A DNA stretch of 64,000 bases, taken from the NCBI GenBank assembly GCA_013361525.1, contig JABFXY010000019.1:216997-280996 (forward strand), read 5' to 3'. Of the stretch, positions 42,270 to 51,206 are shown in pieces. The position numbers and the translations under genes were made by a program. Source of the DNA: Polyangiaceae bacterium (GTDB lineage: Bacteria > Myxococcota_A > Polyangia > Polyangiales > Polyangiaceae). The number at the start of each line of letters is the position of its first letter. The first letter of the stretch is position 1. The notes under the pieces were generated by a model that had not been told where the DNA came from, made no database searches, and worked only from the letters and a program-made list of their open reading frames with translations.

Positions 42270-44528
42270 ATGCACGTCCAAAATCAGATCGAGCTACCGG
42301 CAACTGCGTTTCGTTGGCGCTTCGGGTCGGGCGCTTGGCGACTGACGGTCGTGACGAAGGCGACCTTCGAGCTGAAGCCCAATCGGTGTGAGCGCGTCGC
42401 GAGCCCCGACGTGTTGCGCGCCGCCGACGAGCACCACGACGCGGACCCGCGTCGAAGCCTGCGAGCGTCGTCCGACCTCGTCCCGTTGAAACCCCGCATG
42501 GACGTGCTGGTCGTGGGGTCCGCGCACGCGCCCGCCGGGCAGCCGGTCGCTTCGCTGACGGCTCGGTTGATGGTCGGGGACCTGGACAAGGCGATCGACG
42601 TCGTCGCAGACCGATTCGCGGGCCCCGACGGATCCGTGCGAGCGGGCGCGCCGTTCCTGCGTATGCCGCTCGTATACGAGCGCGCGGCCGGCGGCCCGAC
42701 GACGTGGAATCCAGTGGGCGTCGGGCGGCACGGCCGCGACGCCGGCGGCGCCTTCCGCCTCCCGAACCTCGTCGGCCCGGGCTCGCCCACCGACTCCGTC
42801 GATGTCCCTCCCGTCGGGTTGGGTCCGATCGCCGGCGCGTGGAAGCCGCGCGCGGATCTTCTCGGGGCACACGCGACGACGTGGAGTCACGTCTCGGCGT
42901 CGCCTGGATTGGTCGTCCCCGACGACATCGATCTTCGCTACTTCAATGCCGCTCCGGCCGATCAACAGCGAGAAGGGCCGGTCGCACAGGGCCTCGACGT
43001 CGTGCTCGAGCACCTGAGCCCCCTCGTGCCCAAGCTCGTCACGCGCCTGCCTGATCTGCGACCGTTGGTTATCGCCAACGTAGGAGGGCGCCACGAGAAG
43101 CTTCCCATGCGCGCGGACACCATCGTGTTCGAGCCCGACCGCTCCGTTTGCACCATTACCTACCGCGCGGTGATTCCGGTGCGCTCGGGGGAAGAAGACG
43201 CGGACATCACGATCGTGGACGACCTCGGCGTCGTCGCGGGGGCCTTGCGCGGCGTCTCACTCAACCTCGACGAGCTCGCCGAGACGCCGGACGTAGACGG
43301 GACGGCCGCGGGCCCGGGCGGCCACGAGCAGCCGACGATGCCATTTCAGCAACGCATTCAGAAGCTCGAGGCACTCGGTGCGCGGCCCCAGGAAAAGCAG
43401 GCGGAAGGCCTTCCTTTCGGGCGCTCACAGCCGCCGCCTGCCGCACCACCCGCCGGGATGCGGTCGTCGCGGCCGGGACACACGCTGGCGTTGTCCGCCG
43501 AGGATCTCGCGCCTCCTCCTGCGGTGGTGCGCAGCACCGGCGCGCTCGCGACGGATCTTCCCAAGCCGAGCTACCTCAAAGCGGATGGGCCACCACCTTC
43601 ACCTCCGCGTGCCGTGTCGCACGCCGCGCGCGCGGCCGAAGGTGGGGTCACCGCAGCGTCCGATGCGGCGGCGGACTCGGCATCGGCACCGCGCGCTCCC
43701 CCCCTCGAGCCGCGCAATGCACCGGCCGAAGCCGCGAGCCCGACGCAGGTGGATCTGCTCGAAGTGCTCTGGGCAGCCGACGACGTCCTCGACCGAGCGA
43801 AGCAATCGAAGACCTTGCGGACAACCGTCGAAAAGCGCAGTGCGCGGCGCGAGCTCGTGCCGCTCGATGCGTCGGGAAAGGCCGACGGGGATCGGCGCTG
43901 GGCCGAGCTTACGCGCCTCCTCGGCTCGCCCGGCGTGATCGACGAGCAGCGCGCGCTCGAGACAGCCTGGCTCGACGGCGCGGCGTCGGCCGGAGCAATT
44001 CGGCCCGACCTCCTCGTCGCCACCGGTGAAATCGCATTGGGCCTCGACCCGAGGACCTTGCTCGAAGCGCTCATTGCGGTGGTTCAACCGCTCGCGCGCG
44101 CCGACAATGCAGTCAACGAAGCGCTCGAATCGGCGCGAGCGGCGCTAGAGAACGAATGGTCGTCGGCGCGAACGATCGACGTCGTCGTCGCGAAGCTGAA
44201 AGAGGTCGTCTCGCGCGGGCAACGCGAGAGCTCCTGGGCCCGCTTCGAGTCGAACGCGCGGCGCCTGGTGCTCGAGCGGCGCGCATTCGACATGCGGACG
44301 CTCCTCGGAGGAGAGCAAATCCGCACCACGCTGCATTTCGGTCCGAGCCATTCCGGGGTCGTCCTCTATCTGCCTTCGGCTCTGAAAGATCGCCTCCCGT
44401 TGTTCGAACGGTTCCCGGTGCGGGCGGCCGTCGAGATCCATCCTTCTCAAGACGCGCTCGAGCCGCAATCGTTCGGGCTCTTTGCGTATGCGCTGGCGCG
44501 GCGCATTCCGAAGCCGACCGCAACGTAA
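42270..44528 (+). CDS. DUF2169 T6SS-associated protein
   Basis: A 752-residue soluble protein. The N-terminal half is a DUF2169 domain (FRWRFGSGAWRLTVVTKATFEL; LVPLKPRMDVLVVGSAHAP; SYTSG-like LPLVYERAAGGP; YFNAAPADQQ), a family often found beside vgrG, PAAR and toxin genes. A Pro/Ala-rich linker (about residues 390-510) and a C-terminal helical domain (LWAADDVLDRAKQSKTLRTTVEK; QIRTTLHFGPSHSGVVLYLP) follow. ATG 42270 (MHVQNQIELP) starts the conserved region; GTG 42237 is possible. Divergent from vgrG and 31 bases upstream of the kinase gene. Confidence 0.82.
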   Translation: MHVQNQIELPATAFRWRFGSGAWRLTVVTKATFELKPNRCERVASPDVLRAADEHHDADPRRSLRASSDLVPLKPRMDVLVVGSAHAPAGQPVASLTARLMVGDLDKAIDVVADRFAGPDGSVRAGAPFLRMPLVYERAAGGPTTWNPVGVGRHGRDAGGAFRLPNLVGPGSPTDSVDVPPVGLGPIAGAWKPRADLLGAHATTWSHVSASPGLVVPDDIDLRYFNAAPADQQREGPVAQGLDVVLEHLSPLVPKLVTRLPDLRPLVIANVGGRHEKLPMRADTIVFEPDRSVCTITYRAVIPVRSGEEDADITIVDDLGVVAGALRGVSLNLDELAETPDVDGTAAGPGGHEQPTMPFQQRIQKLEALGARPQEKQAEGLPFGRSQPPPAAPPAGMRSSRPGHTLALSAEDLAPPPAVVRSTGALATDLPKPSYLKADGPPPSPPRAVSHAARAAEGGVTAASDAAADSASAPRAPPLEPRNAPAEAASPTQVDLLEVLWAADDVLDRAKQSKTLRTTVEKRSARRELVPLDASGKADGDRRWAELTRLLGSPGVIDEQRALETAWLDGAASAGAIRPDLLVATGEIALGLDPRTLLEALIAVVQPLARADNAVNEALESARAALENEWSSARTIDVVVAKLKEVVSRGQRESSWARFESNARRLVLERRAFDMRTLLGGEQIRTTLHFGPSHSGVVLYLPSALKDRLPLFERFPVRAAVEIHPSQDALEPQSFGLFAYALARRIPKPTAT

Positions 44529-44559
44529 TGGTGATGCACTGCCGACGCGAGGACCGGTC

Positions 44560-46140
44560 GTGAGCCCGCCGGCGGAGCTCGTCGGGGGCAAAGGGCACTA
44601 CGTGCTCGGCGAGGCGCTCGGCATCGGCGGAATGGCTACCGTCTTTCGCGCGCGTCGGCGCTCGCCGACGCGTGGGGTCTTCGCAATCAAGCGGCTACAT
44701 CCACACCTGCTCGCGGAGCCTCGAATCAAGGCCCGCTTCCTCGACGAGGCGAAGATCGCGACGCGTCTCGATCACCCGAACATCGTGCGGGTCGAGGACA
44801 TCGCATTCGACGGCGACGAGCCGCTCCTCGTCCTCGAGCTCGTGGACGGGGCATCCCTATTGAGCCTGGCCTATGCGTCGTGGAACCGCGGCGAGCGGGT
44901 GCCGCTCGACGTCGCGAGCGCCGTCGTCACGGATCTCCTCGCAGCGCTCGGGGCCGCGCATGACGCGACCGACGACGACGGCCACGCGTGCGCCATCGTT
45001 CACCGCGACGTCTCGCCCCACAATTTGCTGATTGGCGCCGACGGTGTCGCACATCTCAGCGATTTCGGCATTGCGCGGATTGGCCACGAAACGGGCTCTA
45101 CGAGCGAAGGGCATTTCAAGGGCAAGCTGGGCTACATCTCGCCCGAGCAGCTCGCAGGGCAAAGCCCCGGCCCCGCATCCGATCTCTATGCGGTCGGCGT
45201 CGTTCTGTGGGAGCTCTGCGCCAGCCGGCGATTGTTCGAGGGCGACTTCGCACAAGTCCTCGGTCAGATGTTGTCGACGACGCGCCGCCCACCTTCCGAG
45301 CACGCGCCGGATGTCGGTGCCGAGCTCGACGCCGTCGTGATGCGCGCGATCGAGCCGGTCGTCGACAAGCGATTCGGCTCGGCAAAGGCAATGGCCGCGG
45401 CCCTCGAGCGCGCGTGCGCTCCGGCGTCCCGCGACGCGGTCGCTCGCTGGGTCGCGTCTTGCCGCTTCGAGCTGCCCGTCGCCGACATGGCACCACCGAG
45501 CTCCGCCGTTCCGAGCTCGACGATGGTCGAAATCGACGAGCCGCGTGCCTCCGTCCGCCCTCGTCGCGCTCGCCGTCGATGGCTCTTCCTCGGTCTCGGC
45601 GCGAGCTTCGTCGCAATGGCCGGGGTCGGCGTCCGCATGTTGCGAACTTCGACGGACGGCGGCGCCACGGCATCACCTCCCGTTACCGATAGCGTATCGA
45701 GCGTCACAGCGAGCGCGACGGCGGAGCCTGCACCATTGACGGACAGCGCCATTCCGATCGCGCCGACGAATGCCCCGCCGCCCTCCGCGAGCCTCTCGGC
45801 ATCGGCGAGCGCCGACGTGAAGCGTGCGTCGTCACTCCCCGGCGTCGACATCGGGCGAATTCGCAGAGAGATCGCGGCGACACGCACCCGAATCATGGAT
45901 CACTGCCGCGACGGTCAGCCCGACGAGCTCGGATTACCGCGTCCGTCCTTCTATCTATTGACCTTCTACCCGAACGGCAAAAACGAAGTCGTGCATCGAA
46001 CAGGTCCGTATTCGGCGTGCGCCTCAGCGGAGCTCGCGAAGATCCGACATGGCCCGTTTTCCGGGTCTCCGCATTCGGAGAGCATGACGGTCGGCGTTCT
46101 CGTGGACCAGATCACACCGAAAACGCCCGCGCCCCCGTGA
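44560..46140 (+). CDS. Hanks-type Ser/Thr protein kinase with transmembrane helix
   Basis: A 526-residue receptor-like kinase. The P-loop GIGGMATV and Lys44 of FAIKRLHPH start the catalytic domain. IVHRDVSPHNLLIG is the catalytic loop (with HRD but VSPHN in place of LKPEN, common in myxobacteria), SDFGIAR the metal site, and LGYISPEQLAG the activation-loop end. Near residue 350 a helix (RWLFLGLGASFVAMAGVGVRML) spans the membrane, and an Ala/Pro-rich extracytoplasmic part ends in a short globular segment. GTG 44560 has GAGGA at the right distance. Its place in the T6SS region suggests post-translational control of secretion. Confidence 0.85.
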   Translation: MSPPAELVGGKGHYVLGEALGIGGMATVFRARRRSPTRGVFAIKRLHPHLLAEPRIKARFLDEAKIATRLDHPNIVRVEDIAFDGDEPLLVLELVDGASLLSLAYASWNRGERVPLDVASAVVTDLLAALGAAHDATDDDGHACAIVHRDVSPHNLLIGADGVAHLSDFGIARIGHETGSTSEGHFKGKLGYISPEQLAGQSPGPASDLYAVGVVLWELCASRRLFEGDFAQVLGQMLSTTRRPPSEHAPDVGAELDAVVMRAIEPVVDKRFGSAKAMAAALERACAPASRDAVARWVASCRFELPVADMAPPSSAVPSSTMVEIDEPRASVRPRRARRRWLFLGLGASFVAMAGVGVRMLRTSTDGGATASPPVTDSVSSVTASATAEPAPLTDSAIPIAPTNAPPPSASLSASASADVKRASSLPGVDIGRIRREIAATRTRIMDHCRDGQPDELGLPRPSFYLLTFYPNGKNEVVHRTGPYSACASAELAKIRHGPFSGSPHSESMTVGVLVDQITPKTPAPP

Positions 46141-47080
46141 GCGACTCCACCGTTTCGGGTATCAGGCTATCCGTCATTTCCGAGACGCCCCGCTCCGGCT
46201 CACGTGGGGGCAGCGTCTGGTCGAGAGACGGGTCTTCGGCCCGCAGAACGTCGACGAGTCGATCCCTGAGCTCGACGGCCGAGCCCAGACGAGAGAGCTT
46301 GGGCTTCAAACAATCACGAATGATGGACCGCAAACCGGGGCTCAAATCCGGCCGCACCGAATCGATCGCAATCGGCGGCTGGTGAACGATCGCGAGGAGG
46401 GCGCGCGCCGGGTCGGGTGCCCGATGAGGATAGCCGCCCGTCGTCCCCTCGAAGAGAATCACGCCGGTGGCCCACAGATCCGACCGGGCATCGACGCTCG
46501 CGGGCGCGACCACGTGCTCCGGGCTCACGTATCGAGGAGAACCGAGGAACGACCCTGTTTGCGTGTGCAAACCGTCGACCGCCGTCGCCAGCTTGCTGAC
46601 GCCGAAATCGATCAGCTTCAGCTCCAGCTCGTCGGAAGACACGGATCGGTGAATGAACAGATTCCCGGGCTTCAGGTCGCGGTGAACGATACCCGCGCGG
46701 TGCGTCTCGACCAACACCTCCGCGAGCCGGACCATGAGCGCGACGAACGTGCGCAATGGCAGCCTCGTCTCGGCGCGCAACACAGTCGCGAGCGACGCCC
46801 CATGGAGCCGCTCGAATGCGACGAACACCGCGCCGTCGTGCTCCCCGACGTCGAACACCTGCGCGATACCGGGATGGCTCACCGCGCGCGCTACGCCCGC
46901 CTCGCGAAGAAAGCGCATCCTCGGGCGCGCCATCGCGGCAAACGCCGGATTCAGCATCTTCACCGCCACCGGGGCCCCGGTCTCCGCGTCCTCGGCGGCC
47001 CAGACCTCGCCCATGCCGCCGGCCCCGAGCCGGGCAAGGACGCGATAACGACCTCCGATGACATCGCCGATCTCCGGCAT
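46112..47080 (-). CDS. Hanks-type Ser/Thr protein kinase, soluble
   Basis: A 322-residue cytosolic kinase. The P-loop is GAGGMGEVW, the lysine is Lys41 in VAVKMLN, the catalytic loop is IVHRDLKPGNLFIH, the metal site is LIDFGVSKLA, and GSPRYVSPEHV ends the activation segment. After the kinase domain only about 60 residues remain, ending in acidic low-complexity sequence. ATG 47080 (MPEIGDVIGGRYRV) is the usual myxobacterial start. Its 3' end overlaps the 3' end of the kinase on the other strand by 29 bases. Confidence 0.87.
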   Translation of the reverse strand: MPEIGDVIGGRYRVLARLGAGGMGEVWAAEDAETGAPVAVKMLNPAFAAMARPRMRFLREAGVARAVSHPGIAQVFDVGEHDGAVFVAFERLHGASLATVLRAETRLPLRTFVALMVRLAEVLVETHRAGIVHRDLKPGNLFIHRSVSSDELELKLIDFGVSKLATAVDGLHTQTGSFLGSPRYVSPEHVVAPASVDARSDLWATGVILFEGTTGGYPHRAPDPARALLAIVHQPPIAIDSVRPDLSPGLRSIIRDCLKPKLSRLGSAVELRDRLVDVLRAEDPSLDQTLPPREPERGVSEMTDSLIPETVESLTGARAFSV

Positions 47081-47211
47081 CACCGCACCACGCGAAAGGC
47101 GTTCGAAAAGCCCACGACGGCAGCCTACAAGTGGCGCTCGTCCTTGCGCAATCGAACGGCCGGGCACTCGGGCGTGACGGCAGCAGCCCGGTCGATCAGA
47201 CTGCGCCGGCG

Positions 47212-48333
47212 ATGGCCGAACCCCTCAAAGGCTTCTTCTCCGCCGCGTTGGTGAAGCGAATCGCCGCTTCGCTTCGCGCGGCCGACGGCTCGTTCCCTGC
47301 CGAGGCATTCACGAAGGAGGCGTCGCGCGGCCTCGAGAAGCTCGAGCTCGTGGATCGCGCGCGCCATATCGGGCGCGCCATGGGCAGGCATCTGCCGCAG
47401 CCATACCCGAGCGCGGTGCACGTCATCCTGCGATCCCTCGGCCCCGCGCACGCGCAGGACGAGCTCGAGGGCGTCGGGATGGAACCGTTCTTTTACATGC
47501 CGCACCTCATCTTCGTCGCCGAGGCGGGCCTCGACCATTTCGACGTTTCGATGCGCGCTCAATACGAGCTCACGCAGCGGTTCACCGCGGAGTTCAGCAT
47601 TCGTGCGTTCCTCGAGCGGCATCCGGAGCGGACGCTCTCGACGCTCGAGCAATGGGCGTTGGACCCGCGCGCGCACGTCCGCCGCCTCGTGTCGGAAGGG
47701 ACCCGCCTACGGCTGCCGTGGGGGGCGCGCGTGAAATGGCTCGACACGAATCCCGACCGCATCCTCGCATTGCTGGATCTCTTGAAGGACGATCCCACGA
47801 CCTTGGTCCGCCGCAGCGTCGCCAATGCAATGAACGATATGTACAAGGTGCACCCGGAGCGCGCCCTGCAATGGTGCGGCACGTGGCTCGAGGGAGGCGT
47901 CAGCGACGAGCGACGAGCGCTCGTCGAGCACGCCCTCCGCATGGCGGTCAAACGTGGCGACCCGCGCGCGCTCGAGCTCGTCGGCTACGGGGATGCGCCC
48001 AAGGTCGAGCTCGCTGCCGTGAAGCTTGCACCAAAACGCGTGAAGCTCGGCGGCGACGTCCTCGTGAGCTTCGAGGTCGTCCACGTCGGTAAGCGCTCGC
48101 AAGACCTGCTCGTCGATTTCGCCGTCCATTTCGTCAAGTCGTCGGGCAAGCCGTCACCGAAGGTTTTCAAGCTGGGTCGCGTAACCCTCGCACCGGGGGA
48201 GCGCGCAGCCTTCTCCAAGCGCGTATCGCTGAAAGTCCACACCACGCGCAAACCGTTTCCAGGTCGCCACGAGGTGGATGTCCTCGTGAACGGCACGCGG
48301 ATCCCCGCGGGTGCATTCAGCGTCGTCGAGTGA
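47212..48333 (+). CDS. DNA alkylation repair (AlkD-like HEAT) protein
   Basis: A 373-residue helical repeat protein of the AlkC/AlkD superfamily. LVKRIAASLRAADGSFPAEAF and the HEAT units FLERHPERTLSTLEQWALDPRAHVRRLVSEGTRLRLPW and LLKDDPTTLVRRSVANAMNDMYKVHPERALQW (both shown here in parts) match the AlkC-like C-glycosylase fold. The C-terminal 110 residues form a beta-rich Ig-like domain (LGGDVLVSFEVVHVGKRSQ), as in the AlkC-plus-Ig variants. The expected role is removal of N-alkylated bases. Start ATG 47212 is used; earlier codons are poorly protein-like. Confidence 0.78.
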   Translation: MAEPLKGFFSAALVKRIAASLRAADGSFPAEAFTKEASRGLEKLELVDRARHIGRAMGRHLPQPYPSAVHVILRSLGPAHAQDELEGVGMEPFFYMPHLIFVAEAGLDHFDVSMRAQYELTQRFTAEFSIRAFLERHPERTLSTLEQWALDPRAHVRRLVSEGTRLRLPWGARVKWLDTNPDRILALLDLLKDDPTTLVRRSVANAMNDMYKVHPERALQWCGTWLEGGVSDERRALVEHALRMAVKRGDPRALELVGYGDAPKVELAAVKLAPKRVKLGGDVLVSFEVVHVGKRSQDLLVDFAVHFVKSSGKPSPKVFKLGRVTLAPGERAAFSKRVSLKVHTTRKPFPGRHEVDVLVNGTRIPAGAFSVVE

Positions 48334-48349
48334 ACGCAGCGCCGATTCG

Positions 48350-49312
48350 CTACTGAGCCCAACCCCCACGCGCGATGTCGATCCAAGGCGTCGACACGTC
48401 GAACACCCAAATCTCCCCTTGGCCGTAGGGATTGTCGTTGAACGTCCCGCTGTAGAGAACGTCACGCGGCGCCGTGCGGTGCGGCTCGACGAGCCTCAGC
48501 ACGATGACCGGCTTCGACGTCGTCTTGTCATTGGCCAATAGCGCCCAGCCGCGCTTCAAGAGATTCCCTGCGAGCGAGCACTCCAGCTCGAAGCGGTCGG
48601 GCAGGCCTTCCATCGGGCCGGACTTCTTGCTTTCACAAATGGGCAATAGCCCGCGCGGCCCAGGCTCGACGATCTCCGCGAGAACGTGCTCGTCGCCCGC
48701 TGCGTTCATCTTCACGATGCCGACGCCACGCGCGAGCCACACCGTCGTCGGATTCGAATAGCGCGAAGAAGCGACGCGCACACGCACGGCGTCGAATGTC
48801 CCGGCGGGAACCGTCACCTGCTCCTCCTCCTCGACGACCACCGAGCCTTGATCGTGAAAGGCATGCGAGCTTCCAACCTTCACAGGCTCGTCGATCACCA
48901 GCGCGAGATCCTCCGCGCCCTCCGACTCGCGTCGCGTCGCATGGATACCGTCGGCGCGAACCGCATATCCACCCGGGAACAAGGAGTCGAGGTGCCCGCG
49001 CAGATCGTCGAGGTGCATCCGCCCGCGGAGCGGCATTACGCGCATCAGCCAGCGGTGCCCCGCCGGTCCCGTCTTCTCGAAGACGTATCCACAGCGAGAG
49101 GCCTTCGGCAAAAGGCCCCTGTCGCTCGGATCCACACACCGCCCATCCGGTGCAGCGGTCGGCGTCGCCTCGGCGGAGGCGGCGGGGGCTTTCACATCGA
49201 CCGTATCGACGCGGTTCGCGTCATCGTTCGCCGTGCGGCTCGATGCGCCCGCACAAGCGCCGAGGAAGGCGACGGCCACCGCAGCGGTCCACGAGGTCGG
49301 ACCCCCCCTCAT
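48350..49312 (-). CDS. Lipoprotein of unknown function
   Basis: A 320-residue lipoprotein. AAVAVAFLGACAGASS gives a lipobox Cys near residue 20, and an Ala/Thr-rich linker follows. The mature part has beta-rich segments (QVTVPAGTFDAVRVRVASSRYSNPTTVWLARGVGIVKM) like the DUF3108-style fold in which a polymer or lipid is carried, though the family is not certain. Four cysteines could pair. Its stop lies 16 bases from the convergent AlkD-like gene. Confidence 0.65.
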   Translation of the reverse strand: MRGGPTSWTAAVAVAFLGACAGASSRTANDDANRVDTVDVKAPAASAEATPTAAPDGRCVDPSDRGLLPKASRCGYVFEKTGPAGHRWLMRVMPLRGRMHLDDLRGHLDSLFPGGYAVRADGIHATRRESEGAEDLALVIDEPVKVGSSHAFHDQGSVVVEEEEQVTVPAGTFDAVRVRVASSRYSNPTTVWLARGVGIVKMNAAGDEHVLAEIVEPGPRGLLPICESKKSGPMEGLPDRFELECSLAGNLLKRGWALLANDKTTSKPVIVLRLVEPHRTAPRDVLYSGTFNDNPYGQGEIWVFDVSTPWIDIARGGWAQ

Positions 49313-49393
49313 GTCGATTTGCCTTCGCGGAGCGGCCTAGCGGCACGAAACACCATGGGTCGAGGCCGACGTAGGCCCGCACCCGAAGGGATG

Positions 49394-49630
49394 TCAATCC
49401 GACGGCTGACACTCTGCGATGCACTCGTCGTAGCGCTCTTCGCACAGCGAAGCGTCGCTCTCGTGGCCGAGCTCATGACACTCCTGGCCGAGATCCGTCG
49501 CCGTGTCATGGCAGAGCTCGCCCAATTCCTCGCACTTCGCGAGGCCCTCCGAATCGTCGCCACAACCGGCTGAAGACAAAGCCAAGAGCAGCGATACCCC
49601 ACCAACGAAAACCCCGCGTACGAAGCTCAT
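49394..49630 (-). CDS. Small Cys-rich lipoprotein
   Basis: A 78-residue lipoprotein. The signal FVGGVSLLLALSSAGCGDD has a lipobox Cys at about residue 23. The mature part is acidic with six regularly placed cysteines (KCEELGELCHDTATDLGQEC; SLCEERYDECIAECQ), suggesting three disulfides in an alpha-hairpin. ATG 49630. No family recognised; such short Cys-rich lipoproteins are common in this group. It may be cotranscribed with the lipoprotein gene downstream. Confidence 0.6.
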   Translation of the reverse strand: MSFVRGVFVGGVSLLLALSSAGCGDDSEGLAKCEELGELCHDTATDLGQECHELGHESDASLCEERYDECIAECQPSD

Positions 49631-50381
49631 GGGTCCGGTCCATACCGGCCTTTGGGTGGATTGGCCCTGCGACACGATGTCGCAGGGGGCGGGGCGGAAG
49701 CAGCGGCGACGACGCGAGGGGCGGCGTCGAGCGCCGGACGGCATCGGGGCGGCGTCGCAGCAGCGAGGCCAGGTCGACCCCGCCGACCGCGACGCACGCG
49801 GCGGCGCTCGAGCGGTTTTCGCAGCGCGCGACGCTCATTGCCTCGTAGCGCACGCTGATGCGGCATCGCACCATTGCGTGCTGATCGTTGCACCATTGGC
49901 AGGCTTCCGGGCGCGTAAACCTGGAAGCCGCGGACCGATCCTGGGGGGCTCAATCCGAGCACCCCCACTTCGGTCCGTGGCCACCGCCCGCCCGCGACGC
50001 ACGCGCGAATGGCAGCATCGCTATCGACGGCGGTGCCGTTCCTTCATTCGGGGCCTCCTGACCGCCACCGACCTCGCACCGCACCAAAGCGCCCCGAAAA
50101 GCGAATCGGAGGCCGGCACATAGTCTATATCGCGGCCTCTCGTGCGGGCTCCCGACGCCGCACGCACGCACGGAGCGGCCAAAACCGCATGGAAGGCATT
50201 CACATAGTCGATGTCGCGCCCTCTCGTGCGGCCCGCCGGTGCGCACCCCGCCCAGCGGACCATCCAAAGCGCACGAGAGGCGCTGACATAGTCTATGACG
50301 TGCCCTTTCGTGCGGCCGCCGGGGTGCCAGGCTCCGTACCCGGCACCACCGCGCGTGCCCCGCGCAGCGCGCCCGACTCCA
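49631..50381 (-). repeat. Gap with a strong hairpin and an 84-bp triple repeat
   Basis: No secure gene in 750 bases. A perfect 10-bp stem with a CGA loop (CCCTGCGACA/TGTCGCAGGG) lies at 49665-49687. Three copies of a diverged repeat with an exact 84-base period start at 50117, 50201 and 50285 (core CACATAGTCTATATCGCGGC or similar, then CTCGTGCGG). On the minus strand each unit translates to RT(R/K)G, then (H/R), then (V/D)IDYV. Several differences between copies fall at third positions in that frame, so a short repeat protein is possible, but no start with a ribosome site is seen. Confidence 0.6.
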
Positions 50382-51110
50382 CTACCCCTGAGGAGGATAT
50401 CCCGGCGGCGGGTATTGTGCCGGATATTGCCCCTGCGGCCCTTGCGCCATTTGCGGCGCCTGCCCCTGTTGTGGATACGCCCCGGGATACCCGGGCGGCG
50501 CATACCCAACCATGCCGGGCGCGCCTTGTTGCGGTTGCGGCGGCACCACCTTGCGCGTCACCGCGACGATGAGACCGATGAACGGAATGAGCGCGAGCGC
50601 CGCGAAGCCAAAGCTCAATGCGATACCGGTCTCGTCGTCACGCGCATATCCCTCCTCCAGCGAGCCGTCGTCATTGGAGCGGTATTCGGGCACCGGCATC
50701 GACGGCGCGTAGGGGTCGTTGTCCTGGAACCGCGACCTCCGATAATACTCCTCGCGGTTGCGGCGATTCTCTTCGCGCTTGCGCGATGCTTCGCCGAGGG
50801 TGTCGTCACGCCGCGCCATCGTCGCGAAGCCCGACGCCATCCCGACGCCGGCGAAGAAGACGATGCCGAGGATGCCTGTGAGCACGCCCGCCGACTTCTT
50901 CCACGCGGACACCGCGTGCCCGTCGCCGCGAATCTTCTTCGGCGGGAACGCTCGCGCCAGGAACCAGAAAACCAAGAAGCCGACCGTCATCGGGACGATG
51001 GCGATCGCCGACTCGTCCCAAGCGGCGCCGCGTCCCGACAGGGACGCGACGAACGCGAGAGAGATCCCGGCTGCGAGAAGGACGAGGAAAACGCGGCTGA
51101 CGACGTGCAT
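50382..51110 (-). CDS. Membrane protein with Pro/Gly/Tyr-rich tail
   Basis: A 242-residue protein. Two N-terminal helices (RVFLVLLAAGISLAFVASL and AIAIVPMTVGFLVFWFLA) and a third near residue 80 (GVLTGILGIVFFAGVGMASG) precede a charged cytosolic-like stretch (RKREENRRNREEYYRRSR). A fourth helix (LSFGFAALALIPFIGLIVAV) follows. The last 45 residues are Pro/Gly/Gln/Tyr-rich repeats (PPGYPGAYPQQGQAP), an annexin-like low-complexity tail often involved in polymer contact. Start ATG 51110. Function unknown. Confidence 0.68.
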   Translation of the reverse strand: MHVVSRVFLVLLAAGISLAFVASLSGRGAAWDESAIAIVPMTVGFLVFWFLARAFPPKKIRGDGHAVSAWKKSAGVLTGILGIVFFAGVGMASGFATMARRDDTLGEASRKREENRRNREEYYRRSRFQDNDPYAPSMPVPEYRSNDDGSLEEGYARDDETGIALSFGFAALALIPFIGLIVAVTRKVVPPQPQQGAPGMVGYAPPGYPGAYPQQGQAPQMAQGPQGQYPAQYPPPGYPPQG

Positions 51111-51206
51111 GGGCGCCTTTTACGTCGCTCTCGAACGATTTGCCCCCGAGCGCAAGACACCGCGGACACGCAATGCTGCTTCGACCCCCGCGGCGCATCC
51201 ACACGT

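Noticed and set aside
50100..50330. A three-unit repeat-spacer pattern that might suggest a CRISPR array.
   Set aside because: Repeats diverge, spacers resemble each other and are 53 bases long, and no cas gene is present; a tandem 84-base unit fits better.
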